Numbered from the stretch's first letter, positions 35,999-45,761 are shown. The stretch is 64,000 nt of DNA from an uncultured Planktomarina sp. (GCA_905182455.1 CAJJBJ010000002.1:620001-684000); one strand, 5' to 3'. Program-made: numbers and translations. Notes: a model not told the origin generated them from the letters alone.

Positions 35999-37260
35999 TA
36001 CGCCACCAATCGGGCCTGCAGTTCGTCGATCGTGGGCGCATCGACCACCGGACCATAAAGCGCCATCGCCGCTGGAGCACCGCCTGCCATGGATCCAGCA
36101 AAATTACGCACGTCTTCGGCGGTCACTCCGTCAATCTGCGCCACAACCTCGTCCAAGGATGGGATACGGTCCCAGATTGCAATCATCCGTGCCAAGCGTT
36201 CTGCACGAGACGATGGGCTTTCCAGCCCCATCAACAACCCTGCTTTCATCTGCGCACGTGCGCGGGCCACTTCGACCTCACTCATATCATCCGCTGCTCG
36301 CTTCACCTCATCCATGGTGATATTTGCCAGTTCAGTCACCTTATCGCCAGATGTGCCAGCATAGAGCGTCATAGTGCCGGTATCGCAATAGGCTCCAGCA
36401 CTGGCGAAAATCGAGTAACACAGCCCACGTTTTTCACGCACTTCTTGAAACAGCCGCGAAGACATGCCACCACCAAAAGCAGTTGAAAAAATTTGTGCAG
36501 TATAAATATCGGGATTTTTATAGTCGGGGCTTTCGAAGGCCAAAGCAAAATGGGCCTGTTCCAAGTCTTTAACCTGACGCAGTTCACCACCCTGGAAACG
36601 CGCTTGCAGGACCGGTGATTGCTTGCGCGCGACCAAGTCCCCAAAAATTTCTTCGCATTGCCGCACGATTGCGTGATGATCCACAGCGCCCGCGGCCGCT
36701 AGTACCATCTGATCGGTGCTGTAGTTTTCGGACACAAAAGTCGACAGATCCTGCCTTTGGAAATTGGAAACCCGCTCCTCAGGGCCAAGAATCGAGCGGC
36801 CCAAAGGTTGATCTGGATAAGACACCTCTTGCAGCCAATCGAAGATGATATCGTCAGGCGTGTCGAGTGCTTGGCCTATCTCAGATAGGATCACGCCACG
36901 TTCCACCTCAATCTCCGCCGGATCAAGAATCGAGTTGAGCACGATGTCAGAAACCACATCTAAGGCCAAAGCCACATCATCCGCCAAAACCCGCGCGTAA
37001 TAGGCTGTCATCTCGCGGCTGGTATAGGCGTTGATATAGCCGCCCACATCTTCAATCGCTTCAGCAATCTGCACAGAGCTGCGGCGATACGTGCCCTTAA
37101 ATGCCATATGCTCGAGAAAATGTGCAATCCCATTTTGCTCAATCCTCTCATGTCGCCCACCGGCATTCACCCATATGCCCACAGAGGCAGATTTCAGCCC
37201 CGGCATATTCTCAGTTACGATGCGGAAGCCGTTTTTCAGGCGATGGGTTTGTACAGTCAA
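35998..37260 (-). CDS. M16 family metallopeptidase (processing-peptidase-like)
   Basis: 420 residues. The inverted zinc motif HFLEH in NGIAHFLEHMAFKGT near residue 50, with the further Glu in VERGVILSEI about 75 residues on, marks an active M16B protease. The start VQTHRLKNGFRIVTENMPGLKSASVGIWV and the glycine-rich AFGGGMSSRLFQEVREKRGLCYS are typical of the alphaproteobacterial protein related to mitochondrial processing peptidase. In vivo substrates are unknown. Overlaps thrC by four bases and the RimJ-like gene by one. Confidence 0.93.
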   Translation of the reverse strand: MTVQTHRLKNGFRIVTENMPGLKSASVGIWVNAGGRHERIEQNGIAHFLEHMAFKGTYRRSSVQIAEAIEDVGGYINAYTSREMTAYYARVLADDVALALDVVSDIVLNSILDPAEIEVERGVILSEIGQALDTPDDIIFDWLQEVSYPDQPLGRSILGPEERVSNFQRQDLSTFVSENYSTDQMVLAAAGAVDHHAIVRQCEEIFGDLVARKQSPVLQARFQGGELRQVKDLEQAHFALAFESPDYKNPDIYTAQIFSTAFGGGMSSRLFQEVREKRGLCYSIFASAGAYCDTGTMTLYAGTSGDKVTELANITMDEVKRAADDMSEVEVARARAQMKAGLLMGLESPSSRAERLARMIAIWDRIPSLDEVVAQIDGVTAEDVRNFAGSMAGGAPAAMALYGPVVDAPTIDELQARLVA

Positions 37261-38642
37261 AGGGCAATACGCTCGCGAATAAGAGATTTCATATGTTGCA
37301 GATCATTGGGCATTTCAGTGAGACGCTCAGGGAGGTCAAACAGATCCGCCAACCAACGCGGCAAAACTGGACGCACTCCCATAGCGGCTTCAACCGCATC
37401 GGGGAATTTCGCAGGATGCGCAGTGGCCAAGGTGATCATGGGGCTGCCACCCAAGTGATCAAGAGCCACTTTCACACCCACGGCAGAATGCGGGCAAAGC
37501 ACTTCGCCTGTGGTTTCGAACATGGTTTTCATGGTGGCGCTGGTCGCTTCTTCCGCGCTGCATCCACTGTCAAAATGGCTCCGCAACACTCCCAAGGCCC
37601 CTTGGCTGATGCCAAAGCCGCCCTGTTTCATCTCACCCATCAATTGCGCCACAGCACCCCCATCACGGTCATAGGCATAAAACAAGGCCCGTTCGAAGTT
37701 GGAAGAGACTTGGATATCCATGGAAGGTGTGATCGTTGGAAAAACAGTGTCCATATCATAGCGGCCCGTGCTGATAGCCCGGTGTAGAATGTCGTTGCGG
37801 TTGGTCGCGATGACCAAACGGTCAATCGGCAAACCCATCCGCTTGGCAATATAGCCCGCAAAAATATCACCAAAATTGCCTGTTGGCACAGTGAAAGACA
37901 CCTTGCGATGTGGCGCACCCAGAGAGGTGGCAGAGCTGAAGTAATAGACAACCTGCGCCAAAACCCGCGCCCAGTTGATCGAGTTCACCCCTGCCAGTTT
38001 AACGCCATCGCGAAATTCGAAGTCATTAAACATGTCTTTCAACATCGCTTGGCAGGTGTCGAATGTGCCTTCCATAGCGATAGCATGCACATTGGATTCA
38101 GTGGGCGTGGTCATCTGCCTGCGCTGCACGTCTGACACGCGGCCATTGGGAAACAAAATAAACACATTAGCAGCATCCAGACCGCGAAAAGCTTCAATCG
38201 CAGCGGAGCCAGTGTCGCCAGAAGTGGCGCCCACAATCGTGACTTGTTCACCGCGCCGGCCCAATGCTTTTTGGAACAATTGGCCAATCAACTGCATGGC
38301 AAAATCTTTGAAGGCCAAAGTCGGGCCATGGAACAGTTCCAACAAGTGATGATTGGGGCCCAATTGCACCAAGGGCGCACGGGCTGCGTGACCAAAGCCT
38401 GAATAGGCTGCGGTGATCGCATCCATCAGCTCAGCTTCAGAAAAACTATCGCCCACAAACGGCTGCATCACCCGAAAGGCAATTTCCTCATAAGGCAATC
38501 CAGCCATCGCCGCAATATCGGCATGGCTCAGCTGCGGTATGGTTTCAGGCAAATAAAGACCACCGTCACGGGCCAACCCGGTCAGCATTGCGTCTTCGAA
38601 TGACAAAACAGGAGCATTTCCGCGAGTCGAGATGTATTTCAT
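37257..38642 (-). CDS. thrC: Threonine synthase
   Basis: 461 residues. PLP enzyme that turns O-phosphohomoserine into threonine. The N-terminus MKYISTRGNAPVLSFEDAMLTGLARDGGLYLP, the PLP-lysine region HGPTLAFKDFAMQLIGQLF and the phosphate loop TSGDTGSAAIEAFRG are all intact. Long (proteobacterial/fungal) form. Start at ATG 38642 begins the conserved N-terminus; 17 more codons are open upstream. Fixed position between SURF1 and the M16 protease in Rhodobacterales. Confidence 0.95.
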   Translation of the reverse strand: MKYISTRGNAPVLSFEDAMLTGLARDGGLYLPETIPQLSHADIAAMAGLPYEEIAFRVMQPFVGDSFSEAELMDAITAAYSGFGHAARAPLVQLGPNHHLLELFHGPTLAFKDFAMQLIGQLFQKALGRRGEQVTIVGATSGDTGSAAIEAFRGLDAANVFILFPNGRVSDVQRRQMTTPTESNVHAIAMEGTFDTCQAMLKDMFNDFEFRDGVKLAGVNSINWARVLAQVVYYFSSATSLGAPHRKVSFTVPTGNFGDIFAGYIAKRMGLPIDRLVIATNRNDILHRAISTGRYDMDTVFPTITPSMDIQVSSNFERALFYAYDRDGGAVAQLMGEMKQGGFGISQGALGVLRSHFDSGCSAEEATSATMKTMFETTGEVLCPHSAVGVKVALDHLGGSPMITLATAHPAKFPDAVEAAMGVRPVLPRWLADLFDLPERLTEMPNDLQHMKSLIRERIAL

Positions 38643-38652
38643 TGCCTTGGCC

Positions 38653-39324
38653 TTACGATTGGGGGTCACGGGATCGGTAAAGGAAATATCCACTCATTCC
38701 AAGCCAGATAAGTGCCAAGGAGAACCAAGTGATCGCATAATTCATATGATCATTGGGAATATTGGCGGTCATTTTGGGCAAAGGCGTGGCGGCTTCAGTC
38801 TCAAAGCTGCTGTCACGCAGCACTAGCAAGACCGGCTCAGCCTTTAGGTGGTCCGCCAAACGGGCCACATCGCGCGCAAACCAAATATTGGCGGCCAGAT
38901 CATTCTCGGGGGTGAAACTGTCGATTTCTTGCGGCCATTGCAGGTTTCCGATCACTTGGCCCCTTCCCTCGGGCGTGCTGGGCATCTCCAAGCGTACGGA
39001 GGTGAAGCCACGATCCAACATGATGGTACGGCCATCTACAAGTTCAAAGGCCGTGATCAGCCTGTATCCAGCGCCGTATATCTTTTGAGAGACCAGAACC
39101 CTGACTGTGTCGCCCTTATAGCGCCCCTCCGCCCGGACCGGCAGCAAAGAATGGGCGTCAGGTAAAACGGTTTGTGGAATCTCAACAGCTGGAGCCAAAA
39201 TTTTGCTTTCAATCGCTCGCAGCACTTCTTGCTTCCACGCTAAACGCTGCAATTGCCATATTCCAAGGCTCAGCAAAATAGCTGTCCCCAACACACCAAA
39301 CACGACCATTCCCCAAAACCGCAT
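38653..39324 (-). CDS. SURF1 family cytochrome oxidase assembly protein
   Basis: 223 residues, with one membrane helix at each end (VVFGVLGTAILLSLGIWQLQRL and MNYAITWFSLALIWLGM). The GIWQLQRLAWKQEVL segment and FTPENDLAANIWFARD plus NDHMNYAITWF are diagnostic for Surf1/Shy1, which helps insert heme a into subunit I of aa3 oxidases. ATG 39324 has AGGGG six bases before it; a TTG at 39345 is less likely. Part of the ctaC-to-rimJ minus-strand run. Confidence 0.92.
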   Translation of the reverse strand: MRFWGMVVFGVLGTAILLSLGIWQLQRLAWKQEVLRAIESKILAPAVEIPQTVLPDAHSLLPVRAEGRYKGDTVRVLVSQKIYGAGYRLITAFELVDGRTIMLDRGFTSVRLEMPSTPEGRGQVIGNLQWPQEIDSFTPENDLAANIWFARDVARLADHLKAEPVLLVLRDSSFETEAATPLPKMTANIPNDHMNYAITWFSLALIWLGMSGYFLYRSRDPQS

Positions 39325-39407
39325 ATTTTCCCCTTCAAATTGCAAAAGGGCAGCTTACCGCCGCCCTTTATAAACTTTATCTTCTGCGCATTGCCAAAGG
39401 CGTGGCG

Positions 39408-40211
39408 CTAACCGGCCCAGAGATAGACAGCGGCGAACAGGAACAGCCATACCACATCTACGAAGTGCCAATACCAAGCTGCAGCCTCAAAACCGATATG
39501 GTTCTTCGGCGTGAAATGTCCCTTAGTCACACGAACTAGGCAGACAAAAAGAAAGATTGTACCAATCAAAACATGCATGCCGTGAAAGCCTGTCGCCATG
39601 AAGAAGTTCGCGAAGGTGACAGATCCTGAGAAGGTCCAGCCGTCCACAACAACCAATTCGCGATACTCATAAACCTGGAAGGCTGTGAATACGGCACCAA
39701 AAACAATGGCAAGCATCAAGCCCATACGCAGATCTTTACGGTTATTGTCATGCACCAACGCGTGGTGGGCCCAAGTGGCCGCACAACCGGAGATCAGCAG
39801 CAACAATGTGTTGATCAGCGGCAATTCAAAAGCGTTGATATGGTGGTATTCAGGCTTCAGATACTCTGTGCCTGCATATTCATACATCGGATACAACTGG
39901 TGTTTAAAGAAACTCCAAAACCAAGCCGAAAAAAACATTATTTCAGACATGATAAACAGGATGAAACCATAACGCAGGCCAATCTGAACGACTGGAGTAT
40001 GATCGCCAACATGGCTTTCTGTGACAACTTCACTCCACCATGCGTACATGATGTAAAGCACGCCAACGAAGCCTGCCAAAAAGAGGTAGGGCCCACTGCC
40101 ATGCATCCACAGGATAGCACCCGTCAGCATAATCAAAGCAGCTAATGAGCCTAACAGCGGGTTAACAGAAGGCGGTAGAATGTGATAATCGTGGTTCTTT
40201 TCATGTGCCAT
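39408..40211 (-). CDS. ctaE: Cytochrome c oxidase subunit III
   Basis: 267 residues, seven membrane helices. MAHEKNHDYHILPPSVNPLL, SEIMFFSAWFWSFF and GFHGMHVLIGTIFLF, with WHFVDVVWLFLFAAVY at the end, are typical of subunit III of the mitochondrial-type aa3 oxidase. It stabilises the catalytic core. Follows ctaG by 18 bases. Subunit I (ctaD) is not in the window, as is common in Rhodobacterales, where it lies elsewhere. Confidence 0.96.
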   Translation of the reverse strand: MAHEKNHDYHILPPSVNPLLGSLAALIMLTGAILWMHGSGPYLFLAGFVGVLYIMYAWWSEVVTESHVGDHTPVVQIGLRYGFILFIMSEIMFFSAWFWSFFKHQLYPMYEYAGTEYLKPEYHHINAFELPLINTLLLLISGCAATWAHHALVHDNNRKDLRMGLMLAIVFGAVFTAFQVYEYRELVVVDGWTFSGSVTFANFFMATGFHGMHVLIGTIFLFVCLVRVTKGHFTPKNHIGFEAAAWYWHFVDVVWLFLFAAVYLWAG

Positions 40212-40229
40212 AGTTGGGCCTCGTCGAAC

Positions 40230-40799
40230 TTAGTTTCGTTGTATGGGTGTATCGAGCTGCAACGCGGCTTGCGCCTCGGGCAGATCAATTTCGTAGAATG
40301 TATACGACAAAGTAATCGTATTAATATATTTACCTTCGCTGTCATCCACAATTTCTGGATCAACATAGAAAGTAACCGGCATTTGTACCCGCTCACCGGG
40401 CATCAAGAATTGTTCTTCAAAGCAGAAGCAGTCAATCTTGGTGAAAAAGCCACCCGCTTGGTACGGAGTGACGTTATAGCTTGCAGATCCGGCAATGGGT
40501 CGATCTGTTGGGTTATATGCTTCATAAAACGCCAGACCAGTCTCACCGATCTTCAATTCCATGGTGCGGGCCACCGGCTTGAAGGTCCATTCCATGTCAC
40601 TATCGACTGAGGCGTCAAAGCGGATCATGATGGTTTTGTTCAAAACCGTATCGCTGCCTATCTCGGCAGTGTTGGTCACGCCACCAAACCCGGTGACACG
40701 GCAGAACCAGTCATAGAATGGGACACTTGCCCAAGCCAAACTGCCCATAACCACCACAACGGCGAGTGTTTGCGTTAATGTTTTATTCTGTGGCGTCAC
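40230..40799 (-). CDS. ctaG: Cytochrome c oxidase assembly protein CtaG (Cox11)
   Basis: 189 residues with one N-terminal membrane anchor. Delivers copper to the CuB centre of subunit I. The copper-binding CFCF motif sits in KIDCFCFEEQFLMPGE, and FYDWFCRVTGFGG with the extra Cys is conserved. The start is GTG 40799, overlapping the stop of the small upstream ORF; MTPQNKTLTQTLAVVVVMG is the normal N-terminus. Confidence 0.94.
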   Translation of the reverse strand: MTPQNKTLTQTLAVVVVMGSLAWASVPFYDWFCRVTGFGGVTNTAEIGSDTVLNKTIMIRFDASVDSDMEWTFKPVARTMELKIGETGLAFYEAYNPTDRPIAGSASYNVTPYQAGGFFTKIDCFCFEEQFLMPGERVQMPVTFYVDPEIVDDSEGKYINTITLSYTFYEIDLPEAQAALQLDTPIQRN

Positions 40800-40983
40800 T
40801 GTGACACCTCATCTGCAAGCGCTGGACGTGGGGCATGGTCATAGCCTTCCACAGGGCCCGAGTTGGTGATCTTGACCAGGCTCAACACCATGACCAGACC
40901 GATAAACAAAACCAGCACACGGCCACACCAATATTCTGGCTGCGACGACGTCTGTGCATGTCACTCTCAACGCGAATACTCAT
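40796..40983 (-). pseudogene. Small single-helix membrane protein of the cox cluster (CoxF-like), one frameshift
   Basis: Between ctaB and ctaG, Rhodobacterales have a short ORF for a roughly 60-residue membrane protein. Here it starts at ATG 40983, inside the ctaB stop, as MSIRVESDMHRRRRSQNIGVAV. It then shifts, and the proper helix LVLFIGLVMVLSLVKI and tail EGYDHAPRPALADEVSQ follow in another frame, ending within the ctaG start. One missing base near 40915-40921 accounts for it; with it restored the protein has 62 residues. Function unknown, presumably oxidase assembly. May be a sequence error. Confidence 0.75.
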
Positions 40984-41915
40984 GACCAACCTCCAAAACC
41001 GTAGGGCGCCAGCAGCGCTTCGGCTAAAATTGCAAGAAAATGCACGAAAAGATACAGCAAGGAAAACCGAAAGAATGCCCGCTCAGCTCTGAAGTTGTCC
41101 GCTTCCGCGTCTATTTCATCACGGCGCCAAATGCGTAGAGCGTCTTTCAACACGATCACGTTGCAGATCAAAGCCACGGCGAGATAAATCAACCCGCCCA
41201 CCGAAGTAAACGCCAGCCCTACAGCCAAAGCAGCTTGGAGTACCGCATATGCCAAAATATGGCGACGGGTGCTGGGGCGACCGTGGGTTACAGTCAGCAT
41301 CGGCACTTTGGCATCGTCATAATCAGATCGCATAAACAAAGCCAAGGCCCAGAAATGCGGTGGGGTCCACATGAAAATCAAAGCAAACATCAAGAACCGC
41401 TTCAATTGATACCGATCCCGTCGCCGCAACCCAACCGATCAGAGGAGGAAAGGCACCAGCCGCCCCCCCGATCACGATATTCTGCGGCGTCGCGCGCTTG
41501 AGCCACATAGTATAAACCACAGCGTAAAAGAAAATGGTAAAAGCCAGCCAGCCAGCCGCATGCCAATTGGCGCGAGGCCAAGCATCAAAACAGACAGGCC
41601 AGACAATGCCACGCCAAGACCCAAGGCGGCATCGGGCGTGGTCCGGCCCGATGGAATGGGGCGCGCTTTGGTGCGGCGCATGATCGCGTCAATATCCGCA
41701 TCCCACCACATATTCAGCGACCCAGAAGCCCCGGCCCCAATCGCGATAAACAAGATCGCGCAGAACGATTCAACCGGGTGTAACGAAACAGGAGCGGCCA
41801 TCAGCCCAACAAAGGCTGTGAACACCACCAGCGACATCACACGCGGCTTCAAAAGGGCAACATAATCGCCAAACACCGGATCGTAGTCTGAGTTATGATG
41901 TGACACGTCAGCCAT
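40980..41915 (-). pseudogene. ctaB: Heme o synthase (protoheme IX farnesyltransferase), two compensating frameshifts
   Basis: Multi-helix prenyltransferase that farnesylates heme b to heme o for the aa3 oxidase. Frame 1 holds [20 protein letters not shown] and [20 protein letters not shown] (the allylic diphosphate site). Frame 2 holds [15 protein letters not shown] and [20 protein letters not shown]. Frame 3 holds [34 protein letters not shown] and the rest. A missing base near 41570 (GCG-ACC to GCGCC) and an extra base near 41391 explain the shifts. Restored, the protein has 311 residues, as usual. All motifs are perfect outside the breaks, and the oxidase needs this enzyme, so I suspect sequence errors or a recent event. 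Confidence 0.87.
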
Positions 41916-41937
41916 CTACCTTGCTCTCAGCTTGAAC

Positions 41938-42786
41938 TTAATTGGAGGCCAATTGAACAGATTGCGGAATGCCCGCATATTCTTCAATCGCACCGTTTAA
42001 CCAAGCATCATATTGCGCTTGGCTCACAACTTTAACTGTGATCGGCATGTAAGCGTGGGCTTGACCGCAAAGCTCGGAACATTGACCAAAGTAAATACCC
42101 TCTTTTTCGGCGGAGAACCAAAGCTCAGCCAAACGACCAGGAACCGCATCTTGCTTCACACCAAAGGCGGGAATGGTCCAAGAGTGGATCACATCAGCAC
42201 CAGTCAATTGCATCACGATTGTGGTATTTACAGGCACGACAACAGCCGTATCTGTGGCGAGCAAATACTCATCGGGTGCATACCCATAATCAGCTAATTC
42301 ATCCTTTTGCAGCATAACACTATCAAAGCCGAAACCGTGGTCTACGTATTCGTAACCCCAATACCATTGGTTCCCGGTAACTTTGATTGTGATATCCGCT
42401 TCAGGAATTTCTTGCTGCTTGAACAAAATCGGCAGCGAGAAGACCCCGATCACAACCAAGATAAACACCGGCACGACTGTCCAAAGCACCTCAACCACCG
42501 AGTTATGAGTGAAAGTACCCGGGTTTTGATTGCGACTTTTGTGAAATTTGAACGCAGCATAAGCCAGCAAAAGCGTCACAAAAACGGAAATTGCTGTGAT
42601 GATGATCAACAAAAAGTTGTCAAGCCAGACAACGTCGCGCATGAGCTCGGTTGCCGGGAATTGGAACCCAATGCCCATAGGCTTTGGCTTCCCAATGGTT
42701 TCCAAACCTTGGAAATTTTCTTGTGCTTGAGCAACTCCACCCAACGTGACCAGTGCTGCACTTAACAGAGACGTAAGAATTCGCAT
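41938..42786 (-). CDS. ctaC: Cytochrome c oxidase subunit II
   Basis: 282 residues. Signal peptide (ALVTLGGVAQAQE), two membrane helices, then the periplasmic CuA domain: HSWTIPAFGVKQDAVPGR and GQCSELCGQAHAYMPI carry the two Cys, two His and Met copper ligands. GNQWYWGYEYVD is the aromatic electron-entry patch that accepts electrons from cytochrome c. First gene of the minus-strand cox run; divergent from tldD with 187 bases between, where its promoter should be. Confidence 0.96.
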   Translation of the reverse strand: MRILTSLLSAALVTLGGVAQAQENFQGLETIGKPKPMGIGFQFPATELMRDVVWLDNFLLIIITAISVFVTLLLAYAAFKFHKSRNQNPGTFTHNSVVEVLWTVVPVFILVVIGVFSLPILFKQQEIPEADITIKVTGNQWYWGYEYVDHGFGFDSVMLQKDELADYGYAPDEYLLATDTAVVVPVNTTIVMQLTGADVIHSWTIPAFGVKQDAVPGRLAELWFSAEKEGIYFGQCSELCGQAHAYMPITVKVVSQAQYDAWLNGAIEEYAGIPQSVQLASN

Positions 42787-42973
42787 GTTCTACCCTATGT
42801 CTTTAGCGCCTTCGCGCTTTCCGTCGTACGAATGCACGACGCATGATTGTAATTTATCCAGCATCAATCATATCATTGCTCCACACGCAATTGGTTGATC
42901 CGCGTCAAAGGGACGCCAGTGGCATAATTCACCCGCGAAACCTGGTTTTCGCCAAAACATCGCAAGGAATTTC

Positions 42974-44395
42974 ATGACCGATTCTCCATTTCGCCCGTTT
43001 GAGACCCATCTCGACAGGGATGCAGCCGTTGAGATTCTCAGAAATACGCTCATTGGGGCCGATGATGGGGAGTTATTTTTCGAACGGTGCCGCTCCGAAG
43101 TGCTGTCATTTGATGATGGACGCCTGCGCACCTCCAGCTTTGATGCGTCCGAAGGCTTTGGCCTGCGCGCCGTGCAGGGTGAAACTATAGGTTATGCCCA
43201 TTCCACCGAAATTTCAGAACAAGCCATGCGCCGCGCCACCGGCACGGTGCGTTTGGCCATTGGTGCGGGGGGCGGGACGCTGGCCGCAGCGCCACAAGCG
43301 ACCAATCAAAAATTATATAGTGACCATAATCCTCTGAGTGATTCTACCTTCCGGGCCAAAATTGATATACTACGCGAAATGGATGCCTATGCCCGCGGCT
43401 TGGACCAACGGGTGGTGCAGGTCTCCGCAACCATCGCCGCCTCACATCAAGAGGTGGTGATTCTGCGCGCCGATGGCCCTGACGTCTCCGACAGCCGCCC
43501 AATGGTGCGCATGAATGTTTCTGTCATCGTAGAGCAAGATGGCCAGCGCCAAACCGGCTATGTCGGCGGCGGCGGGCGGTATGGCCTCAACGGCATGCTA
43601 GAACCCACCCATTGGCAACCGCTGATCCACGAGGCCCTGCGCATCGCCGTGGTGAACCTCTCCGCAATCCCAGCCCCCGCCGGGGTCATGGACGTGGCCC
43701 TTGGCGCCGGTTGGCCGGGGATCTTGCTGCATGAGGCCATTGGGCATGGGCTAGAGGGTGATTTCAACCGCAAGGGCACTTCCGCCTTTGCCGGGCTTAT
43801 GGGCCAAAGAATAGCCGCACCCGGCGTGACAGTGCTCGATGATGGCACCATCCCAGACCGTCGAGGATCCATCACCATAGATGATGAGGGCACCCCCAGC
43901 GGTAAAAATACCCTTATAGAAGACGGGGTTTTGGTGGGTTTCATGCAAGACCGGCAAAACGCAAGGCTGATGGGCGTGGCACCGACCGGCAATGGCCGCC
44001 GGCAAAGCTTTGCCCATGCGCCGATGCCAAGGATGACCAACACTTATATGTTGGGCGGCAGCGTCGATCCCAAGGATATGGTCGCCGACATCAAAAACGG
44101 TATCTATGCGGTGGGGTTCGGTGGCGGTCAGGTCGATATCACCAATGGGAAATTCGTATTTTCCTGCACAGAAGCCTATTTGGTCAAAGATGGGAAAGTC
44201 GGCGCACCTGTCAAAGGTGCCACCCTAATCGGAGACGGTGCTACGGCTCTGCGTCAAATAAGGGCCATCGGCAATGATATGCGGCTTGACGACGGCATGG
44301 GCAATTGCGGCAAACAAGGCCAGTGGGTCCCTGTTGGGGTGGGGCAGCCCTCTTTGTTGATCGGTGGTCTCACAGTTGGCGGATCCGCGACCTAA
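42974..44395 (+). CDS. tldD: Metalloprotease TldD
   Basis: 473 residues, normal length. TldD pairs with TldE/PmbA to cut unfolded peptides such as antitoxins or microcin precursors. The active-site HEAIGHGLEGD (HExxxH) lies near residue 256, and GGGQVDITNGKFVFSCTEAYLV near the C-terminus supplies the third zinc ligand Cys. Classic position upstream of the cox genes in Rhodobacterales. tldE is not in the window. Confidence 0.94.
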   Translation: MTDSPFRPFETHLDRDAAVEILRNTLIGADDGELFFERCRSEVLSFDDGRLRTSSFDASEGFGLRAVQGETIGYAHSTEISEQAMRRATGTVRLAIGAGGGTLAAAPQATNQKLYSDHNPLSDSTFRAKIDILREMDAYARGLDQRVVQVSATIAASHQEVVILRADGPDVSDSRPMVRMNVSVIVEQDGQRQTGYVGGGGRYGLNGMLEPTHWQPLIHEALRIAVVNLSAIPAPAGVMDVALGAGWPGILLHEAIGHGLEGDFNRKGTSAFAGLMGQRIAAPGVTVLDDGTIPDRRGSITIDDEGTPSGKNTLIEDGVLVGFMQDRQNARLMGVAPTGNGRRQSFAHAPMPRMTNTYMLGGSVDPKDMVADIKNGIYAVGFGGGQVDITNGKFVFSCTEAYLVKDGKVGAPVKGATLIGDGATALRQIRAIGNDMRLDDGMGNCGKQGQWVPVGVGQPSLLIGGLTVGGSAT

Positions 44396-44475
44396 CGCGA
44401 AGATTCGGCCCCTATTTACCCTCTGTTAACCATCCCTGCCCTAGGCTTGATTAAACGCAAACCGGCGAGGCAGAA

Positions 44476-45671
44476 ATGGCACAGCACAAAGGTACATCGG
44501 TACAAACGGCCCAAAGTCCTATCAGTGAAGATGACCGGATCACACGATTGCGATTGTTGCGCTAGCACCGGGTCGGACCTGCCACCTATGCCCGGTTGAT
44601 CGAGGAACATGGCAGCGCGACCAAAGCTTTGGAGGCCTTGCCCTAATTGGCGCGCAGCAAAGGTGTTAAAGGCTATAGCGTTTTAAGTGATCATGCCGCG
44701 CAGCGGGGATTTTTCAGCGGCAAAAATAAACTTGGCGCAAAGCTGATCTTCGCCGAAGAACCAGGCTATCCTAGTCTTTTGGCCGAAATCACCGATGCGC
44801 CACCCTTTCTATGGGTTTTGGGCAATCCAGAGTGGCTCAACCGACCAGAGATTGCTGTGGTGGGCGCGCGCAACGCGTCGTCTTTGGGCACGCCTATGGC
44901 CCATCGTTTGGCCGCAGGCTTGATGGAATCCAGACTCATCGTTGTGTCTGGTTTGGCACGCAGCATTGATGCCGCAGCCCATGCAGCCAGTCTTGATCAC
45001 GGCACCGTGGCGGTGCATGCGGGTGGTGTCAACATTGTGTATCCTGCGGAAAATACAACACTCGCCAAATCCATTTTGACCCAAGGCGCCCGCCTCTCGG
45101 AGCAACCTATTGGCGTTAGCACGACAGCAAAGTTTTTTCAAAACCCAACCGCCTGATCTCGGGCCTGTGTCAAGCGGTGATGGTTATGGAAGCTGCGGCA
45201 AAATTGGGCACCTTCATCACCGCCCGCCAAGCCCTCGACCAAGGTTGCGAGGTGCTGGCTGTACCCGGCCATCCGATTAATGTCCAAGCCTCCGGCTGCA
45301 ACATGCTGATCCGTGATAGGGCCTGCTCGGTGCGCAGCGTCGATGATATCATACAAACCCTCTACTTCGCTTCATCGCACCCACCGCCTGACCACCGCAT
45401 GAGAAAGGACCAGCAAGGAGGCCTGACCAACCAAATTTGCCTCTTCCCCAGAGCCAATACGCGCCCAATCGCGCGCGCAGCCGGCAAGAAGTCCAAGCTT
45501 TGCTCCGCCAAATTCTCAACCGCCTGAGCCTACCCCAATGGACGAAGATCAGCTGATCCGTGATCTGAAAATACCCACCGCACATGTAGCCCCAGCATCA
45601 CAAAACTGGAGTTCTCAGGCAGCATAGATCGGCAACCAGGAGGGTTGTTGGCCAGAATATCTACGCATTAA
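44476..45671 (+). pseudogene. dprA: DNA-processing protein DprA, multiply disrupted
   Basis: DprA protects incoming single-stranded DNA and loads RecA during transformation. The frame from ATG 44476 meets a TAG after RLRLLR, resumes HRVGPATYARLIEEHGS, then meets TAA after LEALP. The Rossmann core IAVVGARNASSLGTPMAHRLA and VVSGLARSIDAAAHAASL follows in the same frame. A frameshift near 45140 moves on to KPNRLISGLCQAVMV and ITARQALDQGCEVLAVPGHP. Further shifts lead to the C-terminal winged helix (MDEDQLIRDLKIPTAHV, then SGSIDRQPGGLLARIS, TAA 45669). Two nonsense codons and three or more frameshifts: a true pseudogene. The arginine of SGLARGID is also read as S in place of G. Confidence 0.88.
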
Positions 45672-45761
45672 TTTTTTCTTTTTTGTCGAACCTCCATTGA
45701 CAAATTGACCATGCACCCCCTTTTTGACCCGAATATTTCTCTTAATTTACAGGGTGTCCCC

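Noticed and set aside
41391-41570. Programmed ribosomal frameshifting in ctaB
   Set aside because: Neither site has a slippery heptamer or downstream structure that I can see, the shifts are opposite in sign, and other genes in the window show the same kind of indel.
45177-45527. Separate 116-residue gene downstream of the dprA core
   Set aside because: Its sequence (ITARQALDQGCEVLAVPGHP) is the C-terminal Rossmann part of DprA in a shifted frame.
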